Assembly (NCBI GenBank): GCA_029204225.1
Contig: CM055102.1
Location: 71,501 to 135,500 of the forward strand
Length of the DNA: 64,000 nucleotides
Direction: 5' to 3'
From: Diphasiastrum complanatum
Taxonomy: Eukaryota; Streptophyta; Lycopodiopsida; Lycopodiales; Lycopodiaceae
Below are positions 48,019 to 59,961 of this stretch, in pieces. Positions within the stretch are counted from its first letter, which is position 1. Each line of letters opens with the position of its first letter. A program made the position numbers and the translations under genes. The notes beneath the pieces were generated by a model. It saw only the letters and a program-made list of their open reading frames with translations, was not told the origin of the DNA and did no database searches.

Positions 48019-49320
48019 AACGAGCTGTAGACTTCGAAATCAAAGGCTTATCCTTCTACAATTCAAAAAATCCAGACAAGCTTTGCAACGTCTGCATCAA
48101 ACTACACTTATTACAGCAAATTTTATTATCTAATGTGATGAATAAATTAATATCTTCACTCCACTTTTCATTCATCATTTCAACACAACACGACCCGCAC
48201 GTCCTTGTGCAACGATCATCGCACACCCGAGTCTAATACATCAATCAGCACCATCTACTCCCAAAGCATGCATACAACAATCACGGACCAAATCTGAAAC
48301 AACTCTTCATGCATCTCCCTTCAATCCCATAGCCGGCATAGCCTAGCAATCCCATAGCCCAGCTATCTTGAAGCGCCGCGCCTTCCTTGCTAGCAGAGGA
48401 GAAGAGGGCATTCATAGCACGGCTATCCATCTCATCCCTCCTACTCCCTCCATCTCGTGTCCACGTTGTTCTTCACAAGTCCATTTTGACCTTTTCCACC
48501 ATATAAAGTTTTATTAGTATAATAATAATAATATAATATATTCAATCCACAAGATAAAAAAGAGTGCAACCTCTTTTTGATTTTTGACATTGCCCCTTGG
48601 AAAAGGCAATAATGTGTCTTAGGGTTAGTCAATGGAGTTTTGGAAAAGCTAACATTAATGTCATTGTCTTAAATCAAGAATATGTGCACACAAAAATGCT
48701 TTCACACATTGCTTAGGACTTTATTGCCACAACTCGGTCCTTTTAGGTGCAAGTAGTAGAAAAAATTCATGTCCCTCTCTTTTTCATGCGTTTAGGTTTG
48801 TCATAGTAATGGTAAGATATTGTGATGATTTGCTAAAGGTGAGGTGTCAATCTTAGGCGAGTTTGAGCATTAAAATAAGTGTTCTTTATTTTTCTTATTT
48901 TTAGATAAAGAAATCTTTGATTTTTAATTTTTAATTTTTTCACACTACATAATTAATGTAAAGATGCTCATGATATATCGATCATCTTGTTTATTATTGT
49001 CATATATCTACTCATGAACACACTTTGAATTTGAGTATTTTCTTAAAAGTAATAAAATGAAAGGCTAATCATTATGTGATAGTACCAAGACAATTACTAA
49101 GATATGAAAATGGCTAATAACATTGCTTCCAATTTTAGACAATCAAATTATTTCTTCATGAAAATTGTTGTAATGCCTTTGTGATATACCACAATGTTTT
49201 TGTTCTTATTTTGGAATTATTGCTACAATAATAAGATTAATCTACACATGGAAAGTTCTATGGGAGAACAGTCTTTCATAATGACTTTTGCAATCGATAA
49301 AATGTCATGGTGGAGAGCGT
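48019..49320. other. GRAS upstream region, no gene seen
   Basis: Promoter side of the minus-strand GRAS gene followed by AT-rich spacer. AT-rich repeats (TAATAATAATAATATAATAT at 48520-48539) are present. No TATA box can be assigned with confidence. Confidence 0.5.
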
Positions 49321-49683
49321 TCATAATTGAACTACTGTTGAACCGGGTGTAAAACTACTAAAAGTCCCCTTTTTATAATTGAACTTTTTTAACACATCTT
49401 CATGGGTAATATTTTGCCTTATCAAATTTCTCTTTGATAAGCATAATGTTCTTGTGAAAAAATCTTGTTCGTGAGAAGGGTGCATCCTAATTTGGTGATA
49501 TCCAGAACGAAAATCTATCTTAGAAAAGAGCTTAGAGGTACCGAGCTGGTCAAAGAGGTCATCCATGTGAGGAATAGGGTACTGATTACGAATAGTCAAA
49601 CTATTTAAAGCACGGTAATCAATAAAAAAACGTTTGGTACCATCTTTCTTGGGCCTCAATTGCCAAATATACAAATATGACCA
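49321..49683 (-). pseudogene. Gypsy reverse transcriptase fragment
   Basis: On the minus strand the frame reads [19 protein letters not shown], then [15 protein letters not shown] and [20 protein letters not shown]. These are RT blocks of a chromovirus-like gypsy element, distinct from the one at 5.9-9.4 kb. It is a short fragment, fused in frame downstream of the copia fragment at 49709. Confidence 0.75.
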
Positions 49684-49708
49684 AAATAGCAAAACTAGTT
49701 CAAATTTC

Positions 49709-50376
49709 TCACACTCCCTCTTCAACTAGTTTAAGCATAGACCTTAAAAATACTCCAAGTGAAGTCCTATGCTTCATGAACAAGTCCTTTTCCAATGCTT
49801 TGGTGAAGATATCAGCTACACATTCCCTTGAGGACACATGTTGCTCCCGCACAAAGTGATATGTCATCTCAATATGCTTGCTCCTAGCATGAAAGATAGG
49901 ACTAGTTGCCAACCTTTGGGCTGATAGATTGTCACAAAAGATGATTGGGCTCTTTGAAAAATCCAGCAAGTGAAGATCCTTGATCATCCTTTTGATCCAT
50001 ATCATCTCCTTTGTGCAATGTGTAAGAGGTTTGTACTCGGCCTCACTAGATGACAATGAGATAGTGGCTTGTTTCTTCGACATCTATGATATAGCTCCAT
50101 CACCTATGAAAATACAATGAGCACTAATGGATTTCCAATCCATTATATCTCCAGCAAAGTCTGAATAAAAAAATCCAAACAAGTTAGGTGATGATCCCTC
50201 ATACAATATGCCAAAATCTCGAGTTCCAATTATGTACCTCAAAACTCGTTTCCCTAGCTTCCACTGCTCCTCACTAGGATCTTGCATGAATTGGCTCAAT
50301 CTCCCAACACAATAGCTTAGATCTGGTCTTGTGATGGTTAGATAGATGAGTGAACCAACTAGATTCGTATAGATAG
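49709..50376 (-). pseudogene. Copia RT end and RNase H fragment
   Basis: Minus-strand pieces from right to left: LTITRPDLSYCVGRLSQFMQ, then EEQWKLGKRVLRYIIGTRDF, then (frame broken by a stop at about 50083) SKKQATISLSSSEAEYKPLT, LSAQRLATSPIFHARSKHIE and ADIFTKAL. This is the RNase H end of a copia polyprotein. It ends at LVEEGV and is followed by gypsy RT sequence. Confidence 0.8.
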
Positions 50377-51580
50377 TAATGTCCTTGAATTCAAGGAAGT
50401 AATCAGCAAGATTGAACCTGGAGAATTCATTAAGAAGAAAATTGCAATTTCGGTAATTTTTGGAGTGGCTTCAGATAAATTGTATGGAAATTTGTTTGGT
50501 GCAATGGGATTTGTGGGGCTACAAAGAGCAGCGAGTGCAAGCCATATTAGTTTATAGGGATCGATTTGTTGCAAGGAAGGGTCATGTTTCATTCTTACCA
50601 CCCCTTGCTAGGTATGATGACAATGGGAAATGACCTAAATGCACTTACATTTGTTACAACTTGTATCAATGTTAAAAAGAAGCAACATGATAGATTTTTG
50701 GAATATAGCATAATGGACTAATGTTTTGAAAATAAGCTCAAGTATAATATGCAACAAGCTAAATTTAAATGGGCACATCTTGACTGAAGGGGTGAATGAT
50801 AGATTACATATATCCACGATTAGGTGATTGTAATTGAAACTTTAAAGCATGTAAAAGCTAATTTGAAAGGTATTCTTGTGAAAAATGGATACATTTGTCA
50901 AAGGTTATAAATGGCATTATGAGAAGATTACCTTGTGACGCCACCATAATGTATTTTACTACAACATGAAAAATCTTTGCTTGCATTCAAAAAACGTAGT
51001 CTACGACAATAATATCTTTCGAAAGACAACATGCAAATATAATGTAGACTATATAGGTTACATATGATATAATCCATATAATCTAAATTATAAAGATTAC
51101 ATCATATTCCAAAAGTAGGACACATGCTTACAAGATCCCATTAAAAAAGTAGGATATTTAGGTGCCAATTTGAGAACATCATGGATTGTAGGATATATTG
51201 AGGTATCACAAATACATTGTGAAGAAAACCTTTTGATCATGTTCCATTTTGACTAAATTTGGGTTGTCATATCATTTAGGCTTGCCAAGAACAAATATGT
51301 TATGAAGGTAAACCTTTAGATCAAGCTCTACCTCACCATTCCAACTACATTGGGGTTGTTATAGCATTTAGGCTTGGCGTCACACTCACATGGAAGGAGC
51401 AATCCAAAACATGCTAATAGAAATAGAAAATAGTGTCATCACACACCTGAACAAGCAAATAAACAAGGTTCGAGGTTATGTTTCAAAAACCTTCAAGTAT
51501 TGCAAAGTTTGTTGGAATGCCTTAAAGGAATATTGCCCATTAAATGAAGGGCACAATATGACATTCAAAAAGTGGTCCCA
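50377..51580. other. Spacer, no recognised gene
   Basis: A plus-strand stretch at about 50385-50560 is open and reads EFIKKKIAISVIFGVASDKL, but it has no recognised family. A short frame at 51390-51593 (68 codons) crosses into the solo LTR. Nothing else is supported. Confidence 0.4.
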
Positions 51581-52166
51581 TGTTTCATATTAGACTTAGA
51601 GTTTGACTTTTCTAAGTTATATTAGTCTAAAAGCATTTAAATAAACACTTTTGGAAAGTGTGTGAAACTATAGAACACGAATTTTGGTGAGATTCAATTT
51701 GAGTAATAGAGACATTGAATCTAGTCACAAAAATAGTAGGGTTTTCATTATGGAGGAAAACCAAAGTTTAAAGTTAGATTTGGACCTGTTCTAAAAGGAT
51801 GTAACTCGTGGGAAGAGAAAACATTTTGTCTCTCTTATCTCTTTTCATGGTTATACATGGTTCTTTTGGGTTCATCTATCCATTGGTGCACTATATTGGT
51901 GATATCTTGCAATCTTGTGTGTAGAATGCTTATTTTATGTTATTTTTGGATCCACACGTGTAAATACAGTAGATTATTGTTTTCGTACGGACAACAACTT
52001 CATCATACCTTATGTTTGATGTTTGAGCAGGTTCTTAGTGAGTTTGCATCTCTTTCTTTAAGTAGATGTTGATTTTTCCACAATGGCAAGATTGGTAGAT
52101 TTGAGCTATTTTTAACCAAAGATCGGGTTATGGATTTGGATCTTAAATGATCTGAAATTCTTCACA
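51581..52166 (+). mobile_element. Solo copia LTR (586 bp)
   Basis: It runs from TGTTTCATATTAGACTTAGA to GAAATTCTTCACA. It matches the LTR at 21380-21968 along its whole length, for example AGTTATATTAGTCTAAAAGC, GGTGCACTATATTGGTGAT and GGATCCACACGTGT. No PBS follows and no internal region is attached. Flanking 5-mers (TCCCA, AATAA) are not a target duplication, so it may be degraded or recombined. Confidence 0.8.
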
Positions 52167-52429
52167 AATAAATTCGAAAAATACAAGAACTAATGCAGCA
52201 TGCAAATTACACAACCGTCACCATAGCTACAAGCATCTCAACTCTCAAAGTTGGCACAAGCAAAAAAAGGTACTGAATTACAAAAAATATTACCATATAG
52301 CAAAAGCCCCAAACTATATGGGCTAAACAAGTGTCAACTAACTGAATTAGCACATGTCCAACTAACATTTAGAATAAAAGTAAAACTATTGTGTTACTAT
52401 ATTGTGAGTCCAATCAGTGGATTAGGACC

Positions 52430-52830
52430 AGTTGGCCTCACCACGAGGCAAGTTGACGGGACACACGTCCCGTCAATGGCAACTTGGGCCATGCATGGGT
52501 TGCCAAAGAAGAAACTATATGTAGTTTCTTGGTATCAAAGCCTAACAAGGATTGTACATAGTATAGACACAAGAACACATGAAGCAAATATCCACTCAAA
52601 TATCTCCGCACAATACAAAGGTCGCGCGGCCAAAAACATTTCACGTGGATATAGTCGTGGATATACGCGTGGATACGGTCGCGTGGATGTTCCACGTTGA
52701 TGTTATTTCCGTCAATAGTTGTCGGCAACAACTGTCCATAATTGGCCGGAGGTCGTGAAATTCAAATCACGTGAATTATTCACGCATGGATCTTCCACGC
52801 CAACTCCGACAGCCAAACCTCTGACGACCG
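52430..52830 (+). mobile_element. Copia-like leader with primer-binding site
   Basis: TGGTATCAAAGC at 52530-52541 resembles the copia PBS. It is followed by CTAACAAGGATTGTACATAG, nearly the same leader as after the PBS at 54721. Further along come repeated CACGTGGATA and CGCGTGGATA motifs also found near 1180-1440. No coding sequence follows. Confidence 0.5.
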
Positions 52831-53269
52831 GATCCGGAGAGGGGAATTGAAAGACTCAAGTGCATGCAAAAGATAAAGCAAAGATTGCAAAACAATGGAG
52901 ATACAATAATAAAGGTAAATTCACATTTATTTTGGTTCATTTGATATTTAGTTGATAACTTAATGTGTTATCTATTGATGCATTGTATTGTGATTTCCAT
53001 TACTTTCCATTCTGCTTTCCATTACTTTCCATTGTGCATTCTAGCTTGCAAATCATGTGCTAAAATAGATACATTGCATTGAATTCATCAATAAATACAT
53101 TTGCATTCAATAGATGTGCATTCAATAGACTATACATTTGCATTCATGAATTAAAAATATATGCATTCAACATTTTTGCATGAATGATGTAGTGGCAAAA
53201 CATTATATTGATTTCAAAAAAAGTACATTGATGAGAGAATGAATTCCCCCTTCATACATTGCCTTCTAC

Positions 53270-54012
53270 AAGGCCTGACATTCAATTTTAAAGTTAGCAA
53301 TAAAAAAAATTAACAATCTCACCACAAAAATTGAATCATAGTAAAAAAATATTGCACTTACAAATTGGGCCTCTAGATTGCCCCTTCTTCCCGATCCCAA
53401 GTGACTTTGGCCATGTTTTAAGATCTTCTTGGCGGCAGCTCTACTTTGTTTTTCATACTTTTGGGGATTTTTTTGCAACAATTACCCTTTCACCTTCCTC
53501 CAATCCCGTTTGGAGCACCATCCAAGTTTCGTGGGATTCTTGGGATTCTTCACGGCTCTTCTCATCAATTGCCTTTTGTTTCGAATCCAAAAGCACATTG
53601 AATTCAAGGCCCAAGTCCTACTAAAAATGCTGGATTGAGGGAATTCAGAATATAAAGTCTCTATTATTTTATTTTTATCTTGAAGCGATTGGGAGGACCA
53701 ATTCGGTCATGTAATCTTTACCAAAATATAAAACAACTAAATCACGCAAATGGGCATGATCTACATTGTCACGCATACTTTTTATAACTCCCACGTGGAT
53801 TAAGATCATAATACACACTACATGATTCCTAGGAAGGGGCATTCTTGGATGATTCATTCGAAGAAAATAACACAAGATTTTTTATTCTATCTCTTTGTTG
53901 AGGAGATAGATTTTCAAACCAATCTTGTGTATATTCTCTGGGCTCCTCACGAGCTCTTCTCCTAGATTGTCTCCCACTTGACCTTCCACTTGACCTACCA
54001 CTTTAGGACATT
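53270..54012 (-). pseudogene. Unrecognised coding remnant with SGRSSGR start
   Basis: Right to left: a start-like MS followed by a stop, then SGRSSGRSSGRQSRRRAREE and YTQDWFENLSPQQRDRIKNL. After breaks, LDSKQKAIDEKSREESQESH with ETWMVLQTGL follows, then GHGQSHLGS-like sequence in another frame. It could be the Myb-like second ORF of a PIF/Harbinger-type transposon, but no SANT domain is clear. Several stops make it non-functional. Confidence 0.3.
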
Positions 54013-54493
54013 GTATCAAAGAAAACTTCAACAGTTAAAAAGTAGTGGAGAATGGGAGTAAAAGAGTAGTGAAGAGTGTAAGATTAAAAGAGTAAGCAAT
54101 GACAAGAGCAAGCAATGACAAGAAAGCGATAGAACGAGCAAGATCAATAGATTAGGAAGAGCTTGCAAGAACAAGATCACTAGCAAGCAAAAGCAAGCAA
54201 GCAAGATCTATAGAACTTGGAAGAGCAATAGCAAGCAAGAGCACTAAATACTAGAATAGGAAGAGCACTAAACTTGAAAGCAAAAGAAGATGAGCAAAAT
54301 GCTAGCGAAAATCTGATTTTATGGATATTCAAGTTTCGCCTGGATTATCCACGCAGAAGGTATCCACGCGTGGATAATCCATGCGGAATTTTTTTCCCTC
54401 TCTCACGCGTGGGAGGGTCCCCCACATGGGCTTGCATGCTTTAAATGTCATGCAAGTCATAATTTTTTCTAGATTTTATGAGAATATTTTATT

Positions 54494-54517
54494 GTAAGAT
54501 TTGACATAAAATCTTAC
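54494..54517. repeat. 9-bp perfect inverted repeat
   Basis: GTAAGATTT and AAATCTTAC flank GACATA. This lies in the AT-rich region 200 bp upstream of the PBS at 54721, possibly inside an LTR. Confidence 0.7.
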
Positions 54518-54720
54518 ATAAAATATATTTTTTAATATGATGGAACATAAAAAATCAAAAGATCGTTATGGTAGTATTTAATTGTTAAAACTAGTTTTAT
54601 ATTGTTATAAACTTTTTCTTTTTTGAGATTTGACATACAAGACAAAATCATGAGATACGAAGATAGTACATATTGTTATTAAACAAGTAATTTGACAAGT
54701 TATCTAGGATTTTATGATCT

Positions 54721-54732
54721 TGGTATCAGAGC
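54721..54732 (+). promoter_or_regulatory. Copia primer-binding site
   Basis: Canonical TGGTATCAGAGC followed by CTAACAAGGATTGTACACAG. The leader is shared with 52530-52560. The LTR on its left cannot be bounded, since the adjacent base is T and not the expected CA. No gag is visible on the right. Confidence 0.6.
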
Positions 54733-54739
54733 CTAACAA

Positions 54740-55908
54740 GGATTGTACACAGTATAGAATTGTCATTGAAGAGAGCTTCAAAAAAATGATTTTTTTAAAG
54801 TTCAGGGTTTACGATGGCCAAAAAGTGAAAAGTGAAGCACCGGTGCACTATTTCAGGCATACAGAAGCTAGCAACACATAGCTTAAAAAATGAGTGAGAA
54901 CCAAGAATTTTGCAGTTAGCTTGCTGAATAAACCGGACGGGGGTTCTAGTTTTCTCACAAAATTGGTGATATCTTCATTGTCCATGCTCCGTTTTGGATG
55001 TTGTAAAGACATAAAGGTAGCTATTCTAAGCCATCACCTAGCCATGAAGACACTCTGAGCTTTGTATCAAATTTTTGTCCACTATCAAAGAACCTAGCAG
55101 TTTTGCGAAAAAAAAATGAAAAAAAAGACCATTTTCTAAGTTGGCCTTATCTCGCCATCTCTTCACGACTTTTAGTAAATAAAGGCTCTATAGACTCATA
55201 ATGAGTAGGGTGACCTCAGGCTAGGGGTCAAATTTGATCCAAAACACTTGAAATCTGAGCCTCATCGATGTAGAATCTGGGTAGGAGGGCCTGGCCACCA
55301 TAGCTAACAGAGAGGAAGGGGTAAGAGGTCATGTGTGGCCAACGAAGGGGGAGAAGTACTGCTTCGAAGGAATCAATGTCCCCAAGGTCCGAATTCAACA
55401 TAGGGATTGATTCTAAGCTATTGGATCAGGGCCCATATTGATCAACGAGTCAGATTAGTCAAGAATTAGTGGTCCAGATCAATTGTTTCTGAATCAACAG
55501 TCCAGATATTGTTGGAGGGACCCAAGGGCACTTAAAGTGCAAATTGTCTTTCAACTTCATTAGAAATCCTCACTTTGAAAGAGAACCAATTCACGAAGAG
55601 TGAAGTTTCTTCATCAAGAAAAAACAGTTCATTTCTTTGAAAGGCCTTATTTTCAACTCATTTAACGATTTTGGACCAAACGAAGGGCATCACTCGATAA
55701 GCTTATGTTTCTCACTCGGTGGAGAATGCGGTTTTGTGCTGATCTTTCGAGAGACCGACTTGGCTTGCAAAACACCACCTAAGCGACAGGAGGGCTTGGT
55801 GTGTAATTTTAGTAGGTCATCAAAACAAGATTCCTCCCTGCGTTTTTCACTTGCAACTTCAAGCTTCTTATCACCAAATGGTTTATCCCTACTTATCCAA
55901 CCTGTCTC
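54740..55908. other. No gene seen
   Basis: Leader-like sequence after the PBS and spacer up to the copia remnant at 55909. A 91-codon plus frame at 55637 has no recognisable motif. Confidence 0.4.
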
Positions 55909-57193
55909 CTAAGGTTGATTGACAACATCATGAGGTGCATCCATCTGTCCATCATCAGGAATGTCAACAAATGGTGCATCATCAAGAAGAATTCTCATTG
56001 TACCATCTTTACCACTTGTGTCCAACTTCTCAGCATTCTCATCTTTGTACATCTTAGATTCACCAAAGATAATATCATGACTAACATGCATTTTGCTCTC
56101 CAGAGGATCAAAACATCTATAGCCCTTCACACGATCATCATATCTTAAGAGGATGCACTTCACAACTTTTACATCAAGCTTATTTCTGTTTTCCTTAGGA
56201 ATGTGTACAAAGGTAGTACAACTAAAGATTTGAAGATATATTGAGGTATTGCATGCATCTGACAAGAAGCATAGATCTAACGCTCTCCACAATTGTACAA
56301 TTTTTGCGCTCGGCTAGACCATTGAGCTCAAGAGTATGAGCCAATGGAATGCATGAGATAAGTCCACGTTGTCCCTTAATTGTAGCATTCAACATGTACA
56401 ATTTGGTCTTGGGATCTCTTGTACCATCTACAATGACCTTAAACTTTTGGTTCATATCCTTCACAAAGCAACGATCATGTGCAAATTCTACTTTCACTTT
56501 GGTCAGTAATGACTCCAACTGAAAGTAGATTTTGCTTCAAACCTGGTACGTAAAATACCTCCTTGATTGTTTTGCTTTTCCCGTCAGATAGTTGGCTGGA
56601 AACAATGCATTTCCCCTTGATCTTGCACACGTCACCATTTGCCTATGAAACAGACATTCTATTATCCAACTCTTTCAGATTACTAAACCAATTTTTATTA
56701 CTTGTCATATGCCTGGTGGCTCCCTTTGCTTTGGCTTTCTCTTTTTTTATTTCACCAAGAATTTCAGACATTCACTCTTCCAATGACCCTTTTTGCGGCA
56801 ATAGAAGCACTTGCCCTTCTTCTTGGTCTTGCTAGATGACCTCTCTTCCTCGATTTCTGAAAAATTGTTGTTTAGACTTTTTCTTGTCCTCGCCTTTGCC
56901 TTGCTTTTGGCATGCTGCAAGTGCTCTCGATCATCAGTATTTTGACAACAAGCTTTTACCATTTTCCATCATTGCTCCTCCTGCATCAAGATCCTTGTGA
57001 GCTCGTCAAATGTTGGTAGTCTTTCTCTTGATGTTATCTTGCTCACAAACACCTGATAGGTATCTACAATGCCACATAATGTGGTGTGCACCAACTCGGC
57101 ATCACGTATGTGCTTGCCTATGGAATCCAGTTGTAGGGTGGTATAGGTTCGATGGTGAGCAACCTTCCGCCTGTCCAAAGGGTTAGAACACAA
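55909..57193 (-). pseudogene. Copia gag-protease-integrase remnant
   Basis: Right to left: gag (LDSIGKHIRDAELVHTTLCG, TSRERLPTFDELTRIL), a knuckle CFYCRKKGHWKSEC (56747-56962), remnants of the protease region, then integrase (IPLAHTLELNGLAERKNCTI, 56222-56518). The integrase C-terminus follows (FVHIPKENRNKLDVKVVKCI, 55909-56292). It stops before RT. Frames are broken at about 56220, 56520 and 56745. The gag begins directly at the inner edge of the LTR at 57172-57997, on the same strand, without its own N-terminus. Confidence 0.8.
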
Positions 57194-57303
57194 AGATAGG
57201 GACCTAACTAAGCCAAGTTGCTAGATTTAGATGCTTTGTACTTTATCTTAACAATACCCCACTTTAACACTATCCTTCCTAACACTAAGCACATCCATAC
57301 ATC

Positions 57304-57398
<95 letters not shown>

Positions 57399-57997
57399 TA
57401 GAGAAAGAGGGGGAGAGAGAGGTGAGATGGAGGTTAGCTCATTTGCTCATTAGGCATGCTAATGGAAAAGTTTTAGCTAATGAAAACAAGAACAATGAAA
57501 AAATGAAAAACAATAGGGAAAACACCACAATAGCATTGCAAGAGGGAATAGCAAATGAGGATGCTTGCTCTCCAAAAAGGTAGAGTTTCCACCTTCTCAT
57601 TAAGCATGGAAAATGGTTACAAATGGTGCCTTTTTATCTTTGGGGTGGCCCTTGTCCATTGCTTCCTATTGGCTACTTGCAAAGGATGGGATTGAAATCC
57701 AAACCGTCCACAAGAAACACAAACTAATCTATGGTGTAGGAAGAAGCAGACCCCACCTACCACCATTTGACTTGTGACAAACTCAAAAAACTTAGTAACT
57801 TAAACTTAACTTAGACTTTGGCCTCTAATACTATTTTTAATTACATGGCCCCAAGTCTAGTTTATTCCAAAAAGATTATTTGCAAATGCTCGTTGGGCCA
57901 TAGGCTTACGCATGCAGAATGCCACAACCCTCGCATCTTATTTCTACTAATTTTGACATGTTATTTATTTACAAGCACGACGAAGATACCCCCAACA
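57172..57997 (-). mobile_element. LTR family A, copy 3 (826 bp), with (GA)n
   Basis: On the minus strand it starts TGTTGGGGGTATC at 57997 and ends TTTGGACA at 57172, followed by GGCGGAAGGTTGCTCACC. The starts and ends match copy 4. It carries a GA microsatellite of about 88 bp (57306-57393). It shares with copy 2 the ACACCATAGATT and CCCCAAAGATAAAAAG blocks. Confidence 0.75.
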
Positions 57998-58072
57998 AGT
58001 ACCACAGCCTAAAAAACTATCGGTCCCTCGGCACTATGGTGGCTTAGTAGAGGCTACATTGGCGCGTCATTG

Positions 58073-59016
58073 CTAGATCATATAACCAGTAACCTCTTCC
58101 ATAAATTCTAGCCACTTCGTGCTCTTCTCGTCCTTTGAAGTGTGGAAGGACTTATGAACGCCCATTAACCAAAATTGATTGATCCAAGTATGAAATCTGG
58201 TAGGCCATGGATTGTCAATTAAAGCTGTTCTATAATACACTCGGGCCACTAGCACCTCAACTTTTTTCGATGTCAAGGCCGTATTTGGATCAAAGCATAT
58301 GGATGGGAGAAAATCATCCCATTTGGTGGCGACGCCCATCAGATATTCTAAGTCCCGGGCATATTGTGTGGCTGCGCGGATTGTTGGATCCGGAGAATTC
58401 ACATATTCTTTAGAAAACTGAACGAGAGCCCGCCTGGCATCTACATCCGTCTTCCACCCGTACTCTGAATGAATTCTTGGCCAATATATGGTTTCAATAG
58501 TTATCTTGTCCATAGGGGTGTCACACTCCGCCCATTTAGATTTGCATGGGTAGGGGAGGTAGTGGGCATTCACCTGTAGTTGCTTTGGACCTTTGGCGCC
58601 ATTCTGGTTGAGGTCCAATGTTGGGAGGTAGACTAGTTCGTTTCCCTTGACCTCCTTGATCGTCATAGGTAACTGTCATCCGTCACGTGAGCTTTCGTAT
58701 GGAAATTGGACCAGGTAGGCATTGATTTCATCCTCTACCATTTCTGATCTTCGAAAGGCGCGGCCGATCTCGAGCCTTGAGATGAGGATGCTTGCGCTTG
58801 GCTCAGTAGCCTTTTGAATTGGGTGGGTGTCAGTTGTTCTCCCACATGTACGATCTTCTCTTCTTCACCTTGCTCAGCTAGATTCATAGGTTGTGTCCGC
58901 ACAGGTCCTTCGAAAACTTGTTCTACTGGTTTTTGATTTTGATCAGATTCTCTTTGTGCTTGCGGCATCATGATTACCACGTTGTCCAACATATAGTTCT
59001 TGAAGGTTTCTGGCAT
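58073..59016 (-). pseudogene. ORF-X copy 2, between two LTRs
   Basis: The minus-strand start MPETFKNYMLDNVV (59016) leads to a Gln/Glu-rich N-terminus (QEREG... EQGEEEKIVHV). A frameshift near 58745 and one nonsense codon (TGA where copy 1 has the Trp of RGGWQ) precede a clean 197-codon frame ending at 58073. Conserved motifs: KGNELVYLPTLD, LQVNAHYLPY, KSKWAECDTPMDKITI, EYGWKTDVDARRAL, KWDDFLP, ARVYYRTAL, WLMGVHKSFHT, FMEEVT. The conserved part looks alpha-helical and soluble. I see no metal-binding, protease, polymerase, integrase or CCHC motif. The ORF fills the 1.1-kb interval between LTR copies 3 and 4, where gag-pol would be in an ordinary element. Confidence 0.55.
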
Positions 59017-59105
59017 CTCGTTCGATGAGATTCCTCCTTCAACATGTTGATCTTAGCCCGACTTGTTGTAGGGTCGAAGATCTTGGGTAGTATAGCCCTC
59101 CCACC

Positions 59106-59880
59106 TGTCAACAAGGGTTAGTTCACTGGATAGGTACCTAATTATGCATAGATGCTACTTTTAGTTAGTTTCCTACTTTTTCTCTAACTCTACCTCCCCT
59201 GACACTACTCACACTAACTCTACTCCCCTAACTAACTTCATCATGATTGTTGGTGAAGAGAAAGGATAGAATAGAAGAGGAAGAAGAAGGAGAAGAGAGA
59301 AAGAGAGAGAGATGAGATGGAGGTGAGCTCAAATGCTCAATTTCATTGCTTATGGAAAAATCTTAACTAGCATAGACAAAAAGCATCGAAAATGGAAAGA
59401 ACAAGCAAAGCACAACAATAGCATAAGCAAGAGTGATTAGCAAATGAGGATGCTTGAGCTCTCAAAATGATAGAGTCTCCTCCTCTCTATTAAGCATGGA
59501 AATAGAGTACAAATGGTGTCTTTTTATAAAATGGGGAAGGCCCTTGCCCCCAAATCCTATTGGCTAGTATTTACCTTGATTATATCCATTCATCTTGGAC
59601 CCAACTTGATCCAAGGGTCCACAAAAAGTACATTCAAATTCACAAGATTCATGTGAGTCCCAATCTGGACCCAACTCTAAAAAGTAATCTCTAAGTTTAA
59701 AAATGACTTTGGGCCTCAAGTTTTATTTAAATTCAAAGGCCCAAGTCTATTTTATTTTATTTACAACTTAAGCTTGCGTGCTCATTGGGCCATGGGCTTA
59801 TACGCATAGGATGCCATGCCCCCGCAACACATTTTATTGGTTGATTATTTATTTACAATTCGTTGGGAATACCCCCAACA
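59106..59880 (-). mobile_element. LTR family A, copy 4 (775 bp)
   Basis: On the minus strand it starts TGTTGGGGGTATTCC at 59880 and ends CTTGTTGACA at 59106, followed by GGTGGGAGGGCTATACTACC. Copies 3 and 4 share GTAAATAAATAA, GCGGGGGCATGGCATCC-type blocks and the GAGCTCAAATG(C/A) region. Its microsatellite is short and interrupted (59263-59313), unlike copies 1-3. Confidence 0.75.
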
Positions 59881-59961
59881 TGACCCACGGCTTGAAGTAG
59901 TGTCGGTCCCTCGGCACTCTACCGGTTCAGTAAAGAGTCTTCTTGGCCCGCCTTTGTTGGA

